This document shows, piece after piece, positions 14,251-17,790 of a stretch of DNA of 17,790 nt (positions are counted from its first letter, which is position 1; every line of letters begins with the position of its first letter). Source of the DNA: WLJO01 sp945889085 (lineage in GTDB: Bacteria > Actinomycetota > Acidimicrobiia > Acidimicrobiales > Ilumatobacteraceae); the NCBI GenBank assembly GCA_945889085.1, contig CAMDBM010000047.1, forward strand, positions 1 through 17,790, in the 5' to 3' direction. The notes beneath the pieces are model-generated. The model ran no database searches. It was not told where the DNA came from and saw only the letters and a list, made by a program, of their open reading frames with translations. The position numbers and the translations under genes were made by a program.

Positions 14251-15311
14251 GACAACCGCTGCACTGACGGACGGAAGCCACGGGCGATCAACCCACCGCG
14301 GTAGCGCTCCACAGCCGCTGCATCGATCAGCAGCACCGTGATCCCGCGATTGCCCTCGACGGAGTGCACCACCTCGAAGCTCGAGATATTGACACCGAGT
14401 TCGGCTGCGAGCGTGAAGATCTCCGCTGCGGCACCCGGGCGGTCCAGGATCGGGATCCGCACCTCGGCGAGATCCGTGGGGTGGATGCCCCGGACCGGGA
14501 GGTTCGCACGCGCTTCCCTAGCGCGCTGCAGGCGCTCGAGGAGGCCCTGCCGGTCACCGTCGTTCACGACATTGCGCATGTCGATGAGGCGCTCGACCAG
14601 CCCGTCCAGTGTTTCGGTGATCGCCACCCGGTTCTCCGCACAGATATCGAGCCAGATCGACGGGTGCCCCGAGGCAATGCGCGTCATGTCCCGGAACCCA
14701 CCGGCTGCCATCCGCAGCAGCACCGCATGCTCCTCGGACCGTTCGCTCGCGAGCTCCATCAGTGCAGAGGCAGTGAGGTGGGGAACGTGAGACACGACGG
14801 CAACGACCTCATCATGGCGATCAGCGGCCAGCGCGAGCACTTCTGCGCCGAGCTCAGAAGCCATGCCAGCAGCGATCGAGAACGAGTCGTCAGAGGTATG
14901 GGCAGACGGCGTCAGCACCCACACTGCGCCGTTGAACATGTTGGGGTCCGCGCCGTCGAGTCCCTCGAGCTCGCTGCCCGCCATGGGATGACCGCCGATG
15001 AAGCGCGGGTCGGCGCACCCGTTGACGATGTGCGATTTCACGCTCCCCACGTCCGTCACCACCCCTGTCGTGGTGGCGAGTGCCCGCTCGACGAGTCCCG
15101 GCACCGCAAGCACCGGTGCGGCGATCACGGTGAGATCGGCGCTCGGGTTCAGCCCGACGGCGTCGATGAACCCCCGCCGCAGCGCATCCTCACCGCGCTC
15201 CGGCGTCTGGTCCTCTCCGTGCACCAGCCACCCGCGCTCACGCAGGCCGACGCCGATGGAGCCGCCGATCAGGCCGAGGCCGAGGACATTGACGCAACGC
15301 TGCGGGGACAC
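14247..15311 (-). CDS. tyrA: Prephenate dehydrogenase with C-terminal ACT domain
   Basis: This 354-residue enzyme converts prephenate to 4-hydroxyphenylpyruvate with NAD+ for tyrosine synthesis. The Rossmann start GLGLIGGSIGVGL (11-23) is followed by DVGSVK (87-92), the active-site GGHPMAGSE (106-114, His108) and SHVPHL (174-179). Residues about 282-354 form an ACT regulatory domain (RIPILDRPGAAAEIFTLAAE and GVNIS), so feedback control by an aromatic amino acid is likely. The GTG at 15311 was chosen because it directly precedes the Rossmann strand. The frame is open much further upstream, but that part overlaps the rluB gene and looks non-coding. No strong ribosome site is visible. The 50-base gap from rluB is the largest in this operon. 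Confidence 0.92.
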   Translation of the reverse strand: MSPQRCVNVLGLGLIGGSIGVGLRERGWLVHGEDQTPERGEDALRRGFIDAVGLNPSADLTVIAAPVLAVPGLVERALATTTGVVTDVGSVKSHIVNGCADPRFIGGHPMAGSELEGLDGADPNMFNGAVWVLTPSAHTSDDSFSIAAGMASELGAEVLALAADRHDEVVAVVSHVPHLTASALMELASERSEEHAVLLRMAAGGFRDMTRIASGHPSIWLDICAENRVAITETLDGLVERLIDMRNVVNDGDRQGLLERLQRAREARANLPVRGIHPTDLAEVRIPILDRPGAAAEIFTLAAELGVNISSFEVVHSVEGNRGITVLLIDAAAVERYRGGLIARGFRPSVQRLS

Positions 15312-15361
15312 GATGGACGAGCCTACCGACAGGGCCCGCAGCCCTTCTGGCCCAATTCTGG

Positions 15362-16219
15362 TCAGCGAGGGCGCGACGAGCGCGACGTCAGGTTCCCGCG
15401 CTTGGGTACATCGGGCGAGATCACCTCGCTCGGCGTCGCGTCGATGAGTTGACGAACTTCGCCAGGATCGAGCGGGCGCCATTCACCCGGGCGCAGTCTC
15501 CGGTCCGAGATCGGACCAATACGGACGCGCACGAGCCTCTGGACAGGGTGTCCGACGGTTTCGCACATCCGACGAACCTGCCGATTGCGGCCCTCATGAA
15601 TCGTGATCCGGAGCAGTCCGGGCTCGGGCTGGCTCACCTTGGCGGGTGACGTCACACCGTCGTCGAGCTCCACCCCGTCGCGGAGCGTGCGCAATGCGCG
15701 CGGGTAGACCGGAGCGGGCTCGACGGTGGCGAGATACTCCTTTTCCACGCCGTACTTGGGGTGGGTCAGTCGGTTGGTCAGTTCGCCGTCGTTGGTGAGG
15801 ATGATGAGGCCCTCGGTCTCGGCGTCGAGGCGCCCGACGGGGTACACGCGGGGTTCGGTGGGGACGAGGTCGACAACAGTCGGACGATCGTGTGTGTCCT
15901 TCGCTGTGCTCACCACCCCTGCGGGCTTGTTCAACAGGTAATAGACGAGGCCGGAACGAACGGGAACCGGACGACCGTCAACCTCAACAAGGTCGGTCTC
16001 TGCATCGATCCTGAACCCGAGGATCGCCACCTCACCGTTCACCCGCACACGGCCGGCAGCGATCAGTTCCTCGCAGACCCTGCGGCTGCCGTATCCGGTC
16101 TGGGCGAGCACTTTTTGGAGCCGCTCACCGTCGGAACGCTCCTCCGGATCCGCGCTCGCACCATCGGCTGCCCACTGTTCCCACAGCGGGGGTTCAGGCG
16201 GTTGCTGGTGGTCGGTCAT
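15362..16219 (-). CDS. rluB: Pseudouridine synthase, RluB/RsuA family
   Basis: This 285-residue protein converts a uridine in ribosomal RNA, most likely 23S, to pseudouridine. An S4 RNA-binding domain occupies about 32-80 (ERLQKVLAQTGYGSRRVCEE at its start). The catalytic core contains LNKPAGVVST (96-105), GRLDAETEGL with catalytic Asp132 (129-138), LTHPKYGVEKEY (151-162) and EGRNRQVRRM (209-218). The N-terminal 30 residues are polar and acidic, and the last 25 are basic and probably disordered. The ATG at 16219 overlaps scpB by 26 bases. An in-frame TTG at 16249 would add ten residues and cannot be excluded. The scpA-scpB-rluB order is widespread in Gram-positive lineages. Confidence 0.92.
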   Translation of the reverse strand: MTDHQQPPEPPLWEQWAADGASADPEERSDGERLQKVLAQTGYGSRRVCEELIAAGRVRVNGEVAILGFRIDAETDLVEVDGRPVPVRSGLVYYLLNKPAGVVSTAKDTHDRPTVVDLVPTEPRVYPVGRLDAETEGLIILTNDGELTNRLTHPKYGVEKEYLATVEPAPVYPRALRTLRDGVELDDGVTSPAKVSQPEPGLLRITIHEGRNRQVRRMCETVGHPVQRLVRVRIGPISDRRLRPGEWRPLDPGEVRQLIDATPSEVISPDVPKRGNLTSRSSRPR

Positions 16220-16868
16220 TGTCCATCGGGGTTTCGATGACGGGGACAACCCGTAGTCCCTGTTCGAGTGCCTCGACCACGTCCGCGCCGGGCACGAAGC
16301 CGGCGAGCGGCGGCAGGTCGGCTAGGGAATCGAGCCCGAGCTTTTCGAGGAACCTCACGGTGGTACCCCAGAGGGCTGCCTGGCCGGGGCCGGGATCCCG
16401 TGCGATGTGGTCCACGTATCCACGTGACTGAAGCGTGCGCAGCACACCGTCGGGATCCACGCCACGGATCGAGGCGATCTGTGCCCGGCTGATCGGCTGC
16501 TTGTACGCCACGATGGCCAACGTCTCGAGCGCAGCACCAGACAGCCGCGCACGCTGACCGTCGAGAACAAATCTCTCGACCTGGGCAACCATGTCCGGAT
16601 GGGTCTGATAGCGCCAGCCACCCGCCACCCGAACCATCTGGAACCCACGCTGCTCCTCCTCGTAGGAGGTCGCGAGGCGCTGGCAGAGCCGATTGAGCGT
16701 TGCAGCCGGCTGCTCCAGCAGTTGAGCGAGCAGTGCCGGCTCGACCGGCTCCGTAGCGGCCATGAGGATCGCCTCGATCGCCCGGACGAGGTCCGCCTCG
16801 GGCACACCCGCGGCGGATTCCGGCTCGCTGGTCTGTAGCTGTTCGATCTCTTGGTTCTCCATCCCCAT
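16194..16868 (-). CDS. scpB: Segregation and condensation protein B
   Basis: This 224-residue subunit of the SMC-ScpAB condensin complex acts on the nucleoid in chromosome compaction and segregation. Two winged-helix domains are recognisable: an N-terminal one beginning LVRAIEAILMAATEPVEPALL (27-47) and a second with the hallmark LETLAIVAYKQPISRAQIASIRGV (114-137). The strand near ALWGTTVRFLEKLGLDSLADLPPL (165-188) also matches the family. The ATG at 16868 shares one base with the scpA stop (TGATG). The ATG at 16862 is an alternative with slightly better spacing from GAGGGC. Its last 26 bases are also the start of rluB. Confidence 0.95.
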   Translation of the reverse strand: MGMENQEIEQLQTSEPESAAGVPEADLVRAIEAILMAATEPVEPALLAQLLEQPAATLNRLCQRLATSYEEEQRGFQMVRVAGGWRYQTHPDMVAQVERFVLDGQRARLSGAALETLAIVAYKQPISRAQIASIRGVDPDGVLRTLQSRGYVDHIARDPGPGQAALWGTTVRFLEKLGLDSLADLPPLAGFVPGADVVEALEQGLRVVPVIETPMDNDRPPATA

Positions 16869-17641
16869 CAGCCCTCGTAATCATCGATCGACACGCCGGA
16901 TGCCCCGACCTCGGCACCCAACCAGATCACTTCGATATCACCGAAGCGTTCTGCTTGCTCGAGTTCCACGTATCCCTGCTTGTACATCTCGAGCAGGGCG
17001 AGGAAACGAACCACCACCTCGAGGCGGTCCACGAGCCCGTCGGTCAGACGACGGAAGGTGATCCGGCCCACACGCGGCAGTTCATCGAAGAGTTCCTCAA
17101 GCGCGTCGGCCACGCTCACCCTCACGGCGGCGACGTAGTACAGCTCAACCTTCGGCACCACCTTCGGGGTGAGGCCCCGCTCGGCCGCCCGCAGCAGCTT
17201 GGCAGGGGTCATGCCGTCCATGAGGTCGGGGAGCATGCTCGCGAACGGCTCCTCCGGACCGGCAGCCCGCGGCCATGACGAGTCCGCCAGCGTCGAATAG
17301 CGCGCAAACACCTGCCCGACATCTTTGAACGTCTTGCACTCGAGGAGCCGGGCGAGGAGCAGGTCCCGTTCCTCCCAGAGCGCCAGCTCCTCATCGAGGT
17401 CCATGTCCTCCCGACCGGGGAGCAGGCGGCGGGCCTTCAGCTCGACGAGCGTCGAGGCAATCAGCAGGAACTCGGTTGCAACATCGAGGTCGACGTTTTC
17501 CATCCGTCCGAGCTCGACGAGAAACGCGTCGACGATTCTCGCCAGTGACACCTCGTGGATATCGACCTGCTCGGAGAGGATCAGGTGCAACAACAGGTCG
17601 AACGGTCCCTCGAAAACAGGGGTGGTGACCTCGTACGACAT
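16868..17641 (-). CDS. scpA: Segregation and condensation protein A
   Basis: This 257-residue kleisin bridges the SMC heads and binds ScpB. The N-terminal hallmark is FEGPFDLLLHLILSEQVDIHE (10-30), followed by helices with TEFLLIASTLVELKARRLLP (56-75). The C-terminal winged helix contains FLALLEMYKQGYVELEQAERFGDI (213-236). Length is normal. The ATG at 17641 directly precedes the conserved region. No ribosome site is visible, but a TAGCCT box lies 7 bases upstream, so translation from a leaderless mRNA is plausible. It is the first gene of the nine-gene minus-strand run and divergent from trpS. Confidence 0.95.
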   Translation of the reverse strand: MSYEVTTPVFEGPFDLLLHLILSEQVDIHEVSLARIVDAFLVELGRMENVDLDVATEFLLIASTLVELKARRLLPGREDMDLDEELALWEERDLLLARLLECKTFKDVGQVFARYSTLADSSWPRAAGPEEPFASMLPDLMDGMTPAKLLRAAERGLTPKVVPKVELYYVAAVRVSVADALEELFDELPRVGRITFRRLTDGLVDRLEVVVRFLALLEMYKQGYVELEQAERFGDIEVIWLGAEVGASGVSIDDYEG

Positions 17642-17755
17642 CGCTACGAGGCTAGCCCGTCGGAGCGACAGCCCCGGCCCTGCTGGATCCCGGCAGTGCG
17701 TTCGGCCGGAAATGGACCCGGTCCGGGCCGTCAGCGGTAACTAGCCTGCGCTGCG
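17642..17755. promoter_or_regulatory. Divergent scpA / trpS promoter region with paired CTAGCCT motifs
   Basis: CTAGCCT occurs on the minus strand at 17649-17655, ending 7 bases before the scpA ATG. It occurs on the plus strand at 17741-17747, ending 8 bases before the trpS ATG. TAGCCT fits the TAnnnT minus-10 pattern; no minus-35 box or ribosome site is evident on either side. Between them, GGACCCGGTCC (17714-17724) is a small odd palindrome that could be an operator or chance. The remaining bases hold nothing I can name. Confidence 0.5.
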
Positions 17756-17790
17756 ATGACGCGTGTTCTGTCCTGCATCCAGCCCACCGG
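17756..17790 (+). CDS. trpS: Tryptophanyl-tRNA synthetase, N-terminal fragment (cut by window edge)
   Basis: Only the first 11 complete codons are present. They read MTRVLSCIQPT, followed by the first two bases (GG) of a glycine codon. This matches the highly conserved start of bacterial TrpS (M-x-R-V-L-S-G-I-Q-P-T-G), where the segment leads into the ATP-binding HIGH-like motif. A cysteine replaces the usual glycine before IQPTG. No ribosome site precedes the ATG, and a TAGCCT box lies 8 bases upstream. The call rests on very few residues, but the motif is distinctive. Confidence 0.78.
   Translation, partial: MTRVLSCIQPT

Noticed and set aside
15312..15482. Longer N-terminus for prephenate dehydrogenase
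   Set aside because: The frame is open, but the extra 57 residues overlap rluB, are compositionally unlike the rest and lie ahead of the Rossmann strand that should open the protein.
1..17790. CRISPR array, phage, insertion sequence, toxin-antitoxin or defence genes
   Set aside because: No spaced repeats, transposase or integrase motifs, terminal inverted repeats or nuclease-antitoxin pairs were seen. Genes are contiguous and of ordinary composition throughout.

Overview
The window is a gene-dense piece of a high-GC bacterial chromosome. It has no RNA gene, insertion sequence, CRISPR array or gene-free stretch longer than about 115 bases. Many starts are GTG, gene junctions are often 4-base GTGA or 1-base TGATG overlaps, and an actinobacterial-type cell-wall pathway (DprE1/DprE2) is present. 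Together these point to an Actinomycetota member. The mix of scpA-scpB-rluB-tyrA-aroA housekeeping genes with acyl-CoA enzymes would fit Acidimicrobiia or a related non-model lineage, but that placement is inference.

Region 1 (1-5679, plus strand) is a five-gene run: two peptide/nickel-type (Dpp/Opp) ABC permeases, two matching ATPases, and a fatty-acid-type acyl-CoA ligase 17 bases behind the last ATPase. No substrate-binding protein gene is visible. A strong stem-loop at 23-54, just before the first permease, suggests that a gene for it may lie upstream of the window. Region 2 (5743-8331, minus strand) is a two-gene run, enoyl-CoA hydratase then a two-domain FAD-dependent oxidoreductase, convergent with region 1. 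Regions 1 and 2 together look like an uptake and CoA-dependent catabolism module of unknown substrate. A divergent AlkA-type DNA glycosylase follows (8387-9277, plus strand).

Region 3 (9284-17641, minus strand) is a tightly packed nine-gene run read in the order scpA, scpB, rluB, tyrA, aroA, HAD phosphatase, ubiA, dprE1, dprE2. The first five are core genes for chromosome segregation, 23S rRNA pseudouridylation and aromatic amino acid synthesis. The last four appear to supply every step from PRPP plus polyprenyl phosphate to decaprenylphosphoryl-arabinose (DPA), the arabinose donor of mycobacterial cell walls. The phosphatase step is apparently taken by a HAD-family protein rather than the PAP2-type protein proposed in Mycobacterium. 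The DprE1 has threonine where the M. tuberculosis enzyme has Cys387, the covalent target of benzothiazinones. The first codons of trpS lie divergently at the right edge (17756 onward).

The most interesting content is this compact DPA operon embedded behind scpAB/aroA. Second is a shared CTAGCCT motif directly in front of the divergent scpA and trpS start codons, which suggests leaderless transcripts.
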